A DNA stretch of 64,000 nt, taken from contig CAWIDE010000009.1 in NCBI GenBank assembly GCA_963834715.1, positions 300,227-364,226 on the forward strand. Reading direction: 5' to 3'. Source of the stretch: CAVSUZ01 sp963834715. GTDB taxonomy: Bacteria > Pseudomonadota > Alphaproteobacteria > Acetobacterales > Acetobacteraceae. The notes beneath the pieces were generated by a model that saw nothing but the letters and a program-made list of their open reading frames with translations, searched no databases and was not told the origin of the DNA. Position 1 is the stretch's first letter; every line of letters begins with the position of its first letter. The translations under genes were made by a program, and so were the position numbers. Shown here piece after piece: positions 33,692 to 42,906 of the stretch.

Positions 33692-34650
33692 CCATCGAGG
33701 TCCTGCGCACCACTGAGGCTCTCTACGCCCTTGCCGACGACTGGCAGGACCTATTCACACGCTGTCCCGGCGCCACCCCCTTCCAGTCCCCCGCGTGGCT
33801 GCTCCCGTGGTGGCATGTGTTCGGCACGGCCCGTCCCGTCGTTGCCACGCTGCGCGACGGAGGCCGCCTTGCCGGTGTCCTCCCCCTCTATGTTCTGGAA
33901 GACAAGCTCCTCCCGATCGGCGCCGGCATTACGGACTATCAGGACATTCTCCTCGACCCTGAAGAGCCGCCCGAGGCAGCCTCGGCTTTGCTCTCGGCCG
34001 CCCTCGCCGCCGCGAACATCAACCGCTGCGACCTTATCGACCTGCCGCCCGCGGCCATGCTGCTCCGCGTCGATCCCCCATCCGGATGGAACGGCGCGCC
34101 TCAGCAATCCGACCCCTGCCCGGTCGTCGCTCTGAGCGACGTTCCAAGGGGCAGGAGCCGCGACATCCGCCAGTCGCACCACCGTACCGACCGCCTCGGT
34201 GGTTACACCATCGAGACCGCCACCCCGGACACGCTGGACGCTCTCCTGCCCGATCTCTATGCACTGCACGCGCAGCGGCATCCTGGCCAGGACCCCCGCC
34301 TCTCGCGCTTCCATTGCCTTGCCGCCCCGGCGCTGCTCCGCGCCGGGTTGCTTCGGTTGTGGGCGCTGAAAATCCGCAACGAACTTGCTGCCGGTTATTA
34401 CACGCTGCTCGCCCGCAACCGCATCCTGTTCTATCTTGGCGCCTTCAACCCGCGCTTTGCTTATGCCAGCCCCGGCACGCTTCTGATGGGCGGTATCATC
34501 GAACAGGCTCCCTCCGAGGGCCGCCACGAACTCCACTTCCTGCGCGGCGCCGAGCGTTATAAATACGCCTGGGGCGCGGTTAATCGTTTCAATGCCATGC
34601 TGTCATTGCGAGCCCCGCTGGGCCGGAGCAATTCAGGCCGGCTGCAATGA
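33688..34650 (+). CDS. BioF2/FemAB-like GNAT acetyltransferase
   Basis: A 320-residue protein of the BioF2-like (CelD/BcsL-type) acyltransferase group: TPFQSPAWLLPWWHVFG near residue 30, VATLRDGGRLAGVLPLY, the LYALHAQRHPGQDPR helix near 190, and AAGYYTLLARNRILFYLGAFNP with the acyl-CoA binding strand. GRHELHFLRGAERYKYAWG closes the fold. The last ~17 residues (LSLRAPLGRSNSGRLQ) are translated from a dispersed GTCATTGCGAG repeat. Such enzymes acylate sugars or polymers during extracellular polysaccharide synthesis. Confidence 0.8.
   Translation: MTIEVLRTTEALYALADDWQDLFTRCPGATPFQSPAWLLPWWHVFGTARPVVATLRDGGRLAGVLPLYVLEDKLLPIGAGITDYQDILLDPEEPPEAASALLSAALAAANINRCDLIDLPPAAMLLRVDPPSGWNGAPQQSDPCPVVALSDVPRGRSRDIRQSHHRTDRLGGYTIETATPDTLDALLPDLYALHAQRHPGQDPRLSRFHCLAAPALLRAGLLRLWALKIRNELAAGYYTLLARNRILFYLGAFNPRFAYASPGTLLMGGIIEQAPSEGRHELHFLRGAERYKYAWGAVNRFNAMLSLRAPLGRSNSGRLQ
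34602..34634 (+). repeat. GTCATTGCGAG...GAGCAATTC dispersed repeat
   Basis: A short palindromic motif with GTCATTGCGAG at the left and GGAGCAATTC at the right, of the kind found between genes in many proteobacteria. Here it encodes the C-terminal residues of the acetyltransferase. Similar copies lie at 42.25, 49.30, 51.81 and 60.92 kb. Confidence 0.6.
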
Positions 34651-35480
34651 ATGACCCAATCGACCTATGCCTGGCCGGCCGCATCTCCCCCGAGGTCGCC
34701 ATTGCCCGCGCCATCCTTCAGGGCCTTGCCCCCGCCTCTCTGCTGCGCCAGCTCGGACCCCACGCCGGCCCGATCGCCGAGGCGCTTCGCCAGCTACTGG
34801 TACAACCGCATGTCGCCCGCCTTCAGCAAACCGCTAGCGCCTGGGGTATCGCCCACGCGCCCGCCAGCCTCGGTGAACTCCGCGCTGCCTACGACCGCGC
34901 CGCCGCCGTCTCGCCGGAGGCCGCCGTCGCCGCCTACTCCCTTGCCGACCCCAAGATCCTTGCAGCCGCCAGCGCCGAGATCATGGCCTGGCTCGATACC
35001 CACCGTCTGCTCGATCCCGCCCGCGACGTCCTCGACCTCGGCTGCGGCATCGGCCGCATTGCAGGGTCGACTGCCCATCGCGTCCGGTCTGTCACCGGAA
35101 CCGACATTTCGTTCACGATGCTCTCGGAAGCGCGCCGCCGCCTCGCGGCATACCCCAACGTTCGCCTGATCCAGACCGCTGGCGCCCAATTCCCCATCGC
35201 GGATCAGGCGATCGATCTTGTGCTTGCGATTGATACTTTTCCTTATATTTTCCTGACTGGACTCGCAGAGGAAAGCTTCGCCGAACTCGCCCGCATCCTG
35301 CGCCGCGGCGGCTGTATTGCGATCATCAATCTCTCCTACCGCGGGCTCGACGCCGACCGCGCGGACATCATCGGCTGGTCAGCCCGTCATCACCTGTACG
35401 TTGCTACAAAATGGCGCGTCGCCCTTCCGTCTCTGGGACGGCATCGCCTTCGTTCTCCGTGCGCCGTCTGGTCGCACTGA
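34647..35480 (+). CDS. SAM-dependent methyltransferase with frameshifted C terminus
   Basis: A 277-residue protein overlapping the acetyltransferase stop (ATGA). Motif I is VLDLGCGIGRIAGSTAHRV near residue 130, followed by TGTDISFTMLSEARRRL and LARILRRGGCIAIINLSYRG, a type 11/25 methyltransferase. After residue ~250 the sequence looks wrong (KWRVALPSLGRHRLRS), while the neighbouring frame from about 35400 reads TLLQNGASPFRLWDGIAFVLR, a more natural last strand ending near 35532. A one-base insertion near 35400 would explain this. The core domain is intact; the last strand is replaced. Confidence 0.75.
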   Translation: MNDPIDLCLAGRISPEVAIARAILQGLAPASLLRQLGPHAGPIAEALRQLLVQPHVARLQQTASAWGIAHAPASLGELRAAYDRAAAVSPEAAVAAYSLADPKILAAASAEIMAWLDTHRLLDPARDVLDLGCGIGRIAGSTAHRVRSVTGTDISFTMLSEARRRLAAYPNVRLIQTAGAQFPIADQAIDLVLAIDTFPYIFLTGLAEESFAELARILRRGGCIAIINLSYRGLDADRADIIGWSARHHLYVATKWRVALPSLGRHRLRSPCAVWSH

Positions 35481-35782
35481 GGGCCGCCCTGCGCCGGTCG
35501 GAGCCATTCAAGGACGCGGCGGCGCTCGTTGAAAGCAGTCGTTCAACTGAGCCAGCTTGATCTGATCGCGACCATTAAATGCGACGCGCCGGCCCGGGCA
35601 CCAGGTCGCCGCTCTGTGTGCCCTCCACTCTCCGGATTGTCTCGACACCACTGCCCATGCGGAGGTAGGGCGAACACGGGTGTCACGACTGAACGGAGCG
35701 GGGTTTTGGGATATCATTTGCTCTATCCAGAGGCGTTCTGAAATACGAAGCGCTGGCGCTTAGCTGAGGAGAAGGTCCGCAA
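35481..35782. other. Intergenic stretch without supported gene
   Basis: The first 50 bp contain the displaced 3' end of the frameshifted methyltransferase. The remaining ~250 bp before the HAMP/GGDEF gene show only short shadow frames, AT-richer toward the end (TTTTGGGATATCATTTGCTCT around 35703), compatible with a promoter for the following gene. No hairpin terminator with a T tract was identified. Confidence 0.45.
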
Positions 35783-38270
35783 ATGGCGCGAAACGCTGGA
35801 GTGCTCCGATGGTTCAGGGACGTTCCGATTTCGAAGAAGTTGTACTTCACGGTAGCTATTATGGCCGTGTTAATTGGTTTGGAACTGTTTGCGCTGTTCT
35901 TTTCCGTTAAAATACTGTCTTCAGTGAGGGCCTATGTGGGTGGCGAGGGACTATGGTCGAAAGCACAGAAGAATGCTGTTCTCCAGCTTTATGAGTATGG
36001 CATCTCCCGCTCTCCAGAAGATTACGCGCTGTTCGGGCAGTTCATGAAAGTGCCGAAAGGGGATGATGAAGCACGTCAACAGCTGTTCAGGCAGAAGCCG
36101 GATTTATCAGCCGCGCGCTACGGCCTTATAATGGGGCGCAATCACCCCGACGATATCAACGGGATGATTTGGCTGTTTCGAAATTTCAGACGAACGACCT
36201 ATATCGCCAAAGCAATAAAGCTATGGGGAGAGGCGGAGCCGGTTGCTCATAAGCTAGCAGAGATCGCCGACAAGCTTCACCAGGAGATCAGTTCTCCTCA
36301 TCCATCCCAAGCACGAATAAATCGTATTCTTTACTCCATTCATCCTATAAACGCGCAGCTTACGTCCTTGGAGGACGAATTCTCTTATACCTTAGGGGAA
36401 GGCTCGCGATGGCTTGAGAGTGTGGTTCTTAGATTGCTGTTCGCAATAGCAATGACTGTAGAAATATCAGGTCTTCTGCTAACCATCTCGGTCAGCAGGA
36501 GTATACAAAACGGCTTGAAGGAAATTCTGAGGGCAGCGAGGTCGCTTGCGAATGGCAATTTCGGGAGCCGGGCAAATTTCCTTTCCCGCGATGAAATCGG
36601 AAGTCTCGCAGAGTCATTCAACTTGATGGCAGACAGGCTCGAACGTGGCATCATCGCGCTTCAGCGCGAGATCGCAGAGCGCGAGCATACCGAGGAAGAG
36701 CTTCGAGCGGCATTTGCGTTGCTTGACCAACACGTCAATAATACCCCTCTGGCTGTGATCGAATGGGAGCAAGACAACGCAGCCGGAGCGGTGCCCCGCG
36801 TGCGCCGTTGGTCTGGTCGCGCGCAGCAGATCTTTGGCTGGACTCAAAGTGAATTACTTGGTCTATCCGCGGAACAGTTTAACTTATTGCATACGGGCCA
36901 CATGCATAGAATGACCAGCGCCGGACAGGATCTAGCGGACGGACGTTTTCGATCGAATAGCCTCAGCGTTTCGTGCTGCGAGTTCGCCACTGCCGTTGGT
37001 ACAACTCCTCGCTCCAATCTCAGAACAACTGCAAAATCGCAATCCTGTCTCTAGTAGAGGATATTACAGAGCAAACGGCTCGCACTGGAGGACGTCTATC
37101 GTCTGGCTCATCACGATACGCTAACCGGCCTACCAAATCGTGTTCTGTTACGTCATCGTCTGGAGCAGGCATTGGTAGCCGCGCGACAGGCGGGGCGTAA
37201 AGTTGCCGTGATGGTGCTGGATCTCGATCGTTTCAAAGATGTAAACGACACTCTGGGCCATTCCATCGGCGACGAGTTGCTGTGCAACGTTGCGGCACGG
37301 CTGAGTGCGGCGCTTCGTACAACTGACACGATTGCGCGGTTCGGGTGACGAGTTCGTGCTGGTTCAGCCCGACACTGCGGATGGACGATGCCACCGACCC
37401 TGATCGGCTGTTCCGTAACGCTGATGTCGCACTGTATCGGGCCAAGCGCGAGGGGCGCAGCCAATACGACTGTTATTCACCGGAGATAGATGCGGAGCTC
37501 AGGGCCAACCACAGCCTTGAGGTCGGGCTGCGTCACGCCATTGAATCTGGTGCACTGGAACTCTTCTACCAACCAGTCTTTTCGCTCGAGAGTGGCCGTT
37601 TTCAAGCGGTCGAGGTCTTGGCACGATGGCCTCGTTATCGAGGAGGCTTTGTACCGCCAGTAAGCTTCATCCCATTTGCAGAAGCTTCAGGGCTGATCGT
37701 CCCTCTCGGCGAGTGGGCTTTGCGACAGGCCCACCGTCAGGCGCGCTTGTGGAATGACGTCGGTTCAGATCTTCGTATGTCGGTTAATGTTTCCGTAACC
37801 CAACTACACCAACCAGACTTTGCTGAACTCGTAGAGCGGGTTATAGCGACGACGGGCCTAGTGCCCTCAGCACTCGAGTTGGAGATTACCGAAGGCGTGT
37901 TTCTCGATGCGTCCAAACCTGCGATTGTGCAAACTCTAGATCGAATAGCCGCGATGGGTGTCCATCTGGCCATTGACGATTTCGGAACCGGATTCTCCAG
38001 CCTCGGCTACCTTAATCGTTTCCAGTTTGACAAAATCAAGATCGACAAGTCGTTTGTGCGTGGTATTGGGACGGGAGCGAGTTCTGACGCTATTGTAAAA
38101 GCAATAATTGCGCTTTCGCGTAGTCTCGGCAAGGCCATGACAGCTGAGGGCGTAGAGACAGAAGACCAGCTATCATTACTGCGCACATGGTTGCAATGAA
38201 GTTCAGGGATTTTTTTGCTTGCGCAGCCGGTACCGGCAAGCGAGATACAGTGCCTTGTGCCTGGGAGAAA
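35783..38270 (+). pseudogene. Membrane HAMP-PAS-GGDEF-EAL protein, heavily decayed
   Basis: The first frame (ATG 35783) gives a membrane span, a ~150-residue extracytoplasmic domain, a second span near 215-235, a HAMP region (SIQNGLKEILRAARSLANG) and a PAS start, and ends at 37054 after a frame loss near 36960. The GGDEF domain (LAHHDTLTGLPNRVLLRHR, MVLDLDRFKDVNDTLGHSIG) continues in another frame, breaks at the GGDEF motif itself (RFG then TGA near 37348), and about 40 residues are missing. The EAL domain (VLARWPRYRGGF, LAIDDFGTGFSSLGYLNRF) is whole, but the end QPVPASEIQCLVPG is again in other frames. The EAL motif reads VLA. No cyclase activity is possible. Confidence 0.8.
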
Positions 38271-38417
38271 TTCACTACCGGTCAGGCTGGCTCCAACGGT
38301 GGTGCGCCTCTGCATCCGCGTGCAGCTTAGTAGAAGGCTTGTCGTGGTGCCGATGTTGTGCGAGCGATAGAGGGGATAAATTCTATCCCCCCTTCCGCCA
38401 TGGCTGCGCCAAGGTTC

Positions 38418-38543
38418 TCAGCCATTGCTCGCATGATACTGGCCATACCCGTTATTCTGGGTGTCCCAGCCGTCGGCAGCAAATGCAACATGGCCGAGGC
38501 CCAGAGCAAACACCAGAGCGAGCGCAGCGACAAAGTAACGCAT
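38418..38543 (-). CDS. Small secreted peptide, 41 residues
   Basis: ATG 38543 follows a strong GAGGAGG ribosome-binding site (38549-38555). The 41-codon product has a clear signal peptide (RYFVAALALVFALGLGHVA, cleavage after FAA) and a short mature part DGWDTQNNGYGQYHASNG rich in Gly, Asn, Gln and Tyr. Stop is TGA at 38418-38420. No family is recognised. The combination of a strong RBS, signal peptide and Ala-rich hydrophobic core makes it more credible than a random frame of this size. Confidence 0.6.
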   Translation of the reverse strand: MRYFVAALALVFALGLGHVAFAADGWDTQNNGYGQYHASNG

Positions 38544-38769
38544 AGTGACCTCCTCTTTGATTGACGGACAGAAGATAGTGCGTGCGACTGTCGCTTTCGA
38601 CTGAAGCCTTTCACAGCTCCAGCGACTTCCGCTGTCGTTTCACGACGAAACACGTAGGGGCCACGCCACGAAGTGGCCATCCGCTGCTTGCGATTGCACA
38701 TGCTGCACGATATCGGACGCGGGGGCAGAGCCGTCCAGTTTCCATTCGCCCTGGGAATGGAATGCCGGT

Positions 38770-39378
38770 TCACCCGCCCCCGCGTGGTGGGAGATTAATT
38801 CCATCCACCCGCACGTCCGTCGCGAACAGCCTTACTACGCTCCGCGACGCGGGCGAGATCTCGATCCGCTGAAACAGATCCAGCGGCACGCCCAGGAAAT
38901 GTGCCAGCACCACTTTCACCACGTCCCCGTGCGTCACCACCACCACTTCCTGCCCTGGCCATCTCTCCCGCAGTCGCGTCACCACCTCGATTGCCCGCGA
39001 CTGCGCCGCGAGCATCGTCTCGCCGCCAGGTGGGCACAGAGTGCTCCGGAACGTGTTGAATTCCTTCCACACGGGATCGCCGTGCATCGCCGCGAACGAC
39101 ATGCCGGTCCATTCGCCGCAATCGATCTCGGTCAGCCCCGGCTCGATCTCGACCGCCAGCCCGTGCGGCTTCGCGATAGCCTCCGCCGTCTCCCGCGTCC
39201 GCTCCAGGGGACTCGAAACCACCGCCGCGATCGCGTGCGCCGCCAGCTCCTCTGCCGATGCCTGAGCCTGCGCGCGCCCCCGCTCGTTCAGCCGATGGCC
39301 GGGCGACCGCCCGGTCAAGGTATGACCGAGCAGATCGTAGGACGCGTGACGGATGAGGTGGAATGTGGTGGCGTTCAT
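38770..39378 (-). CDS. Histidine phosphatase family protein
   Basis: A 202-residue phosphoglycerate-mutase-like phosphatase starting at ATG 39378. The catalytic RHG-type motif is HLIRHASYDLLG (RHA instead of RHG, as in many bacterial members), with SSPLERTRETAEAI, the EIDCGEWTGMSF acid residue region, and the second histidine in VVVVTHGDVVK. It acts through a phospho-His intermediate in the cytosol. It lies downstream of the broken inositol-phosphate synthase gene on the same strand, hinting at dephosphorylation of a sugar or inositol phosphate. Confidence 0.88.
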   Translation of the reverse strand: MNATTFHLIRHASYDLLGHTLTGRSPGHRLNERGRAQAQASAEELAAHAIAAVVSSPLERTRETAEAIAKPHGLAVEIEPGLTEIDCGEWTGMSFAAMHGDPVWKEFNTFRSTLCPPGGETMLAAQSRAIEVVTRLRERWPGQEVVVVTHGDVVKVVLAHFLGVPLDLFQRIEISPASRSVVRLFATDVRVDGINLPPRGGG

Positions 39379-39528
39379 ACGGTGCTGATCGCGACTGGTC
39401 CGTGGCGGACTTTTCGCCGATCGCCTCTCGCTATGCAAGCTAAGACCTTACTCGCTATGCTTACACTGGAGGTCTGTTAAGCACTCTGCCGGGGCGGCTC
39501 ATGCCGTAGTAAACGAAACGATCAACCT

Positions 39529-40599
39529 TCACCCGGCGATAAACGCTTCCATCAACGCCCGCGCCTCATGATCCGCATACTGCTCCGGCGGAACTCTTCA
39601 TCAGATAACTCGAAGGACCGACCAGCGCCCCCCCGATCCCGCGGTCCATCGCCAGCTTCGCGCATCGCACCGCATCGATTACCACCCCCGCCGAGTTCGG
39701 CAAATCCCATACTTCCAGCTTCAGCTCGCAATTCAGCGGCACGTCACCGAACGCGGTCCCCTCTAATCGTATGTAACACCACTTCCGGTCGCTCAGCCAT
39801 TCGACGTAGTCGCTCGGTCCCACATGCACCGCGCCGCCCGGTACGCCCGCCTCCATCTGAACTCGTCACCGCCCGGGTCTTCGAAACTTTCTTCGAACTC
39901 CAGCCGCTCCCGCTCCAGCATGTTCATGAAATCCGTATTGCCGCCGAAGTTGAGCTGATAAGTGCGGTCAATCCGCACTCCACGCTCCCGGAACAAATTC
40001 GCCAGCGCCCGGTGAACGATTGTCGCCCCCACCTGGCTCTTCACATCGTCCCCGATCAGCGGCAGCCGCGTTGCGGTAAACCGCTCCCGCCATGCCGCGT
40101 CCGACGCGATAAACACCGGAATGCAATTCACGAACCCGCACCCCGCTGCCAGTGCCTGTTCCGCATACCACCGCACCGCGGCTTCCGATCCCACCGGCAG
40201 GTAGCAGACCACGACGTCCGTCTCCGTCTGGCGCAACACCCCAGCCACATCCACGACGGGTGCCTCCAATTCCGCCACTACGCCGCGCAAATACCGCCCG
40301 ATCCCATCCAGCGTCGGCCCGCGCTCGACCCGAACCCCGGCCGGCGGAACCTCAGCGAACACGTGGGTGTTGTTCGGCTCCGCCCCGATCGCCTCCGCGA
40401 GATCCCGCCCCACCTTGCCCGCCGCCACGTCAAAGGCCGCCGAGAATTCCACGTCCCCGACGTGATAGCCGCCCAGCACGACATGCATCAGCCCGGGCAC
40501 CCGCGTCCCGGGCTCGGCCCCGGCGTAGTAGGTCACCCCCTGGACAAGCGACGACGCGCAGTTGCCAACCCCCACAATCCCCACGCGCAGCTTTCCCAT
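39529..40599 (-). pseudogene. Inositol-3-phosphate synthase, three one-base insertions
   Basis: ATG 40599 begins GKLRVGIVGVGNCASSLVQG, the NAD-binding loop of the short actinobacterial/alphaproteobacterial inositol-3-phosphate synthases. Conserved CGFVNCIPVFIASD and DDVKSQVGATIVHR and QLNFGGNTDFMNML follow. After LERERLE one extra T shifts to a frame reading SKKVSKTRAVTS, a second extra T moves to QMEAGVPGGAVHVGPSDYV...SSYLMKS, and a third moves to PPEQYADHEARALMEAF and a stop at 39529. Correcting the three Ts gives a normal ~355-residue enzyme converting glucose-6-phosphate to inositol-3-phosphate. Confidence 0.85.
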
Positions 40600-40735
40600 G
40601 CCCTCGCTCCGTCCCTGCTCTCGGCGTCCAGGAACAAACGCCGCAGGTGCAGAAACGTTGCGACCGGAAAGTGGCGAGGGCGGCGTCGCGCCTTAGGCCT
40701 CGTCAGCGAAGCCGCCGCCGGGGGTTCCCCCCGGA

Positions 40736-40948
40736 TCAGGACCGGTAATCCATCGCCTCCTCGGGCCCGGACTTCTGCATCCTGGTCCGGCGCAGCTCAC
40801 AAATCGCGGCATAGATCGACTGCCAGCGATCCAGGCCCTCCGTATCGCCCTGCACCCGCATCTCCTGCACCCGCTCCAGCGCCACCGCCTGGGCCCGCAA
40901 CCCATGCCGTTGGATCATTGCCCGGGCGGCGTCCATCGTGTCTTGCAT
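40736..40948 (-). CDS. Small conserved hypothetical protein, 70 residues
   Basis: ATG 40948 has a good GAGGAGG site 8 bp upstream. The product is a charged helical protein (MDAARAMIQRHGLRAQAVAL, then WQSIYAAICELRR). Similar 60-80 residue proteins of the pattern xAARxxIxRHGxxAxxxAxxR are widespread next to unrelated genes in Rhodospirillales, with no known function. It is read toward the inositol-phosphate synthase gene and may be in the same transcript. Confidence 0.7.
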   Translation of the reverse strand: MQDTMDAARAMIQRHGLRAQAVALERVQEMRVQGDTEGLDRWQSIYAAICELRRTRMQKSGPEEAMDYRS

Positions 40949-41073
40949 ATCTTTTCCTCCTCGCGACCCTGCCTGGGTCACATGCGCACTCCGCCGTAAC
41001 AATTCCAGTCGCTTCGGCGCAATTCTGCTCACGTTCGCTTGCAAGCTGCCCGCCGATCGCCAACAACCCCGCC

Positions 41074-42234
41074 ATGCCCCTCAAGATTGGCCGCGCTGCC
41101 GCCGCCCCGCCCTTCATCGTCATGGATATCATCGCCGCGGCCAACGCCCGCGCCGCCGCCCTGCCCCCAACCGCTCCGGGTATTATCCGCATGGAGGTCG
41201 GCCAGCCCGGCACCGGCGCCCCGGCCGGAGCCGTCGCCGCCGCCATCGCCGCCCTCAATTCCGGCGATCAGCTCGGCTACACCGAGGCGCTCGGCCGCGC
41301 GTCCCTGCGGGAGCGTATTGCAGCCCACTACCAGGGCTCGTACGGCCAGGCGATCCCACCCTCACGGATCGCCGTAACGGTCGGAGCCTCCGGGGCCTTT
41401 CCGCTTGCCTTCCTCGCCGCCTTCAACCCCGGCGACCGCGTCGCTCTTACCGCCCCGTTCTATCCGCCCTATGTGAACATCCTGACCGCCCTCGGCATCA
41501 CCCCGATTATTCTTCCGGCCGGCCCGGATACCCGGTTCCAGCCCACGGTCGAAATGCTGGAAAGCCTGGACCCGCCGCCCGACGGGCTGATCGTCGCCAG
41601 CCCCTGTAACCCCGCCGGAACCATGCTCCACCCGGACGAGCTCGCGGCCATCGCTGCGTGGTGCCACCGCGCCGGCGTCCGCCTGATCAGCGACGAGATC
41701 TACCACGGGCTGCACTACGACAGCCCGATCACCACCGCCACCGCGTTCAGCCCCTCGGCCGTGGTCGTCAACAGCTTCTCCAAATACTTCAGCATGACCG
41801 GCTGGCGCGTCGGCTGGATGGTGCTGCCCGATGATCTCATCCGGCCAGTCGAGTGTCTCGCCCAGAACCTGTTTATCAGCCCGCCGCACCTTTCGCAGAT
41901 CGCCGCCGAGGCTGCCTTCGGCTGCCACGACGAGCTGCAGGCGAATGTCGCCCGCTACCGCCGCTCCCGTGACCTCCTGTTGTGCGAACTCCCGAAGGCC
42001 GGCTTTCCGCGTCTCAGCCCGGCCGAGGGCGCCTTCTATCTCTACGCCGATATCGCCGAGCGCGCGAATGACAGCGCCGCGTTCTGCGCCCGCATGTTGC
42101 GCGAAGCCGGCATCGCCGCCACGCCGGGCATCGACTTCGACCGCGATCGCGGCAACCGCTTCGTCCGCTTCAGCTACTGCGGCCCCGAGGCTGATATGGC
42201 CGAAGCGGCCCGCCGGCTGCGGAGCTGGCGTTAG
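41074..42234 (+). CDS. Class I/II pyridoxal-phosphate aminotransferase
   Basis: A 386-residue aminotransferase from ATG 41074; a much longer open frame upstream is a high-GC shadow of the minus-strand genes. IIRMEVGQPGTGAP, GDQLGYTEALGRASLRERIA, the PLP-binding SPCNPAGTMLHPDEL and SDEIYHGLHYD, and the Schiff-base lysine in NSFSKYFSMTGWRVGW are all present, with the substrate Arg in GNRFVRFSYCG. It resembles aspartate/aromatic aminotransferases; the exact amino acid cannot be named. It is divergent from the small gene 125 bp away. Confidence 0.88.
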   Translation: MPLKIGRAAAAPPFIVMDIIAAANARAAALPPTAPGIIRMEVGQPGTGAPAGAVAAAIAALNSGDQLGYTEALGRASLRERIAAHYQGSYGQAIPPSRIAVTVGASGAFPLAFLAAFNPGDRVALTAPFYPPYVNILTALGITPIILPAGPDTRFQPTVEMLESLDPPPDGLIVASPCNPAGTMLHPDELAAIAAWCHRAGVRLISDEIYHGLHYDSPITTATAFSPSAVVVNSFSKYFSMTGWRVGWMVLPDDLIRPVECLAQNLFISPPHLSQIAAEAAFGCHDELQANVARYRRSRDLLLCELPKAGFPRLSPAEGAFYLYADIAERANDSAAFCARMLREAGIAATPGIDFDRDRGNRFVRFSYCGPEADMAEAARRLRSWR

Positions 42235-42253
42235 GAGCACCGTCAACCCACCT

Positions 42254-42280
42254 GTCATTGCAAGCGAAACGAAGCAATCT
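42254..42280 (+). repeat. GTCATTGCAAG...GAAGCAATCT dispersed repeat
   Basis: A short copy of the GTCATTGC/GAAGCAATC palindrome family, located 19 bp after the aminotransferase stop. Its position fits a 3'-end element between convergent genes. Confidence 0.6.
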
Positions 42281-42327
42281 AGGCCAACCGGCATTCTGGG
42301 GTACTTTTCTGCAACGAGGTTTGCCCC

Positions 42328-42906
42328 TCAACTCGGGAGCTGATGCCAACCACCTATCTGGTCCCACACATCAATGACGTAGTCCATCATTTTCTCAAAT
42401 TCCGCTGTCATTGTCAGTGGGTTCTGTAATTTCCAAGCAAAGCCGCACTCGCGGCTGGGCTGATCGTCATAGTAGCAGCCTTCTCGATCGCGGTCTCGAA
42501 ATGCTGATCTCAGCTTCATGAAGGTTGCAGCTCGCCTGCCATCGCACGCGAATGTCACGTACGGCGTGCAGGTATCTCCGGTTCCACCGCGGTCGAAGCT
42601 CAGTCCCAGAGAACAGTATCCATTCCATGGCTCTGGGAACCAGACCCGAGCAGCAACCCACGCCCAGTTGCCGTCACACTCATCCTCCACCTTATCGGGG
42701 TTACAGTACGCCGCGGCAGCGGTGGGTGCTGATCCTCCTATACCCACCACACTCACCAGATCAGGGAGTCGCCTTCTCCATACCGCAACTGCCATATCTG
42801 TCACAGCCCGCTTGAACGTATGGAGTGCATAGAGAGCATCCAGGTAGTTCTCTGAGCCCTCGCGAAGGAGCCCCTCTAGGGCGTCCTTCTTGGCTTGATC
42901 ACTCAT
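42328..42906 (-). CDS. Hypothetical protein partnered with a PD-(D/E)XK gene
   Basis: A 192-residue soluble protein: a helical N terminus (KDALEGLLREGSENYLDALYAL) and a mixed region with NWAWVAARVWFPEPWNGYC, then YYDDQPSRECGFAW. No family is recognised. Its start lies 8 bp inside the 3' end of the PD-(D/E)XK gene, so the two proteins were made together and may act together. The pairing with a nuclease-like protein suggests a defence or DNA-maintenance role, which is inference only. Confidence 0.6.
   Translation of the reverse strand: MSDQAKKDALEGLLREGSENYLDALYALHTFKRAVTDMAVAVWRRRLPDLVSVVGIGGSAPTAAAAYCNPDKVEDECDGNWAWVAARVWFPEPWNGYCSLGLSFDRGGTGDTCTPYVTFACDGRRAATFMKLRSAFRDRDREGCYYDDQPSRECGFAWKLQNPLTMTAEFEKMMDYVIDVWDQIGGWHQLPS

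Noticed and set aside
37345..38199. Free-standing EAL phosphodiesterase gene
   Set aside because: It is the C-terminal piece of the decayed HAMP-PAS-GGDEF-EAL gene; upstream parts lie directly before it in other frames.
39568..41073. Long plus-strand frame continuous with the aminotransferase
   Set aside because: It is antisense to the inositol-phosphate synthase and small gene; the protein is Arg/Pro/Ser-rich and the aminotransferase family begins at 41074.
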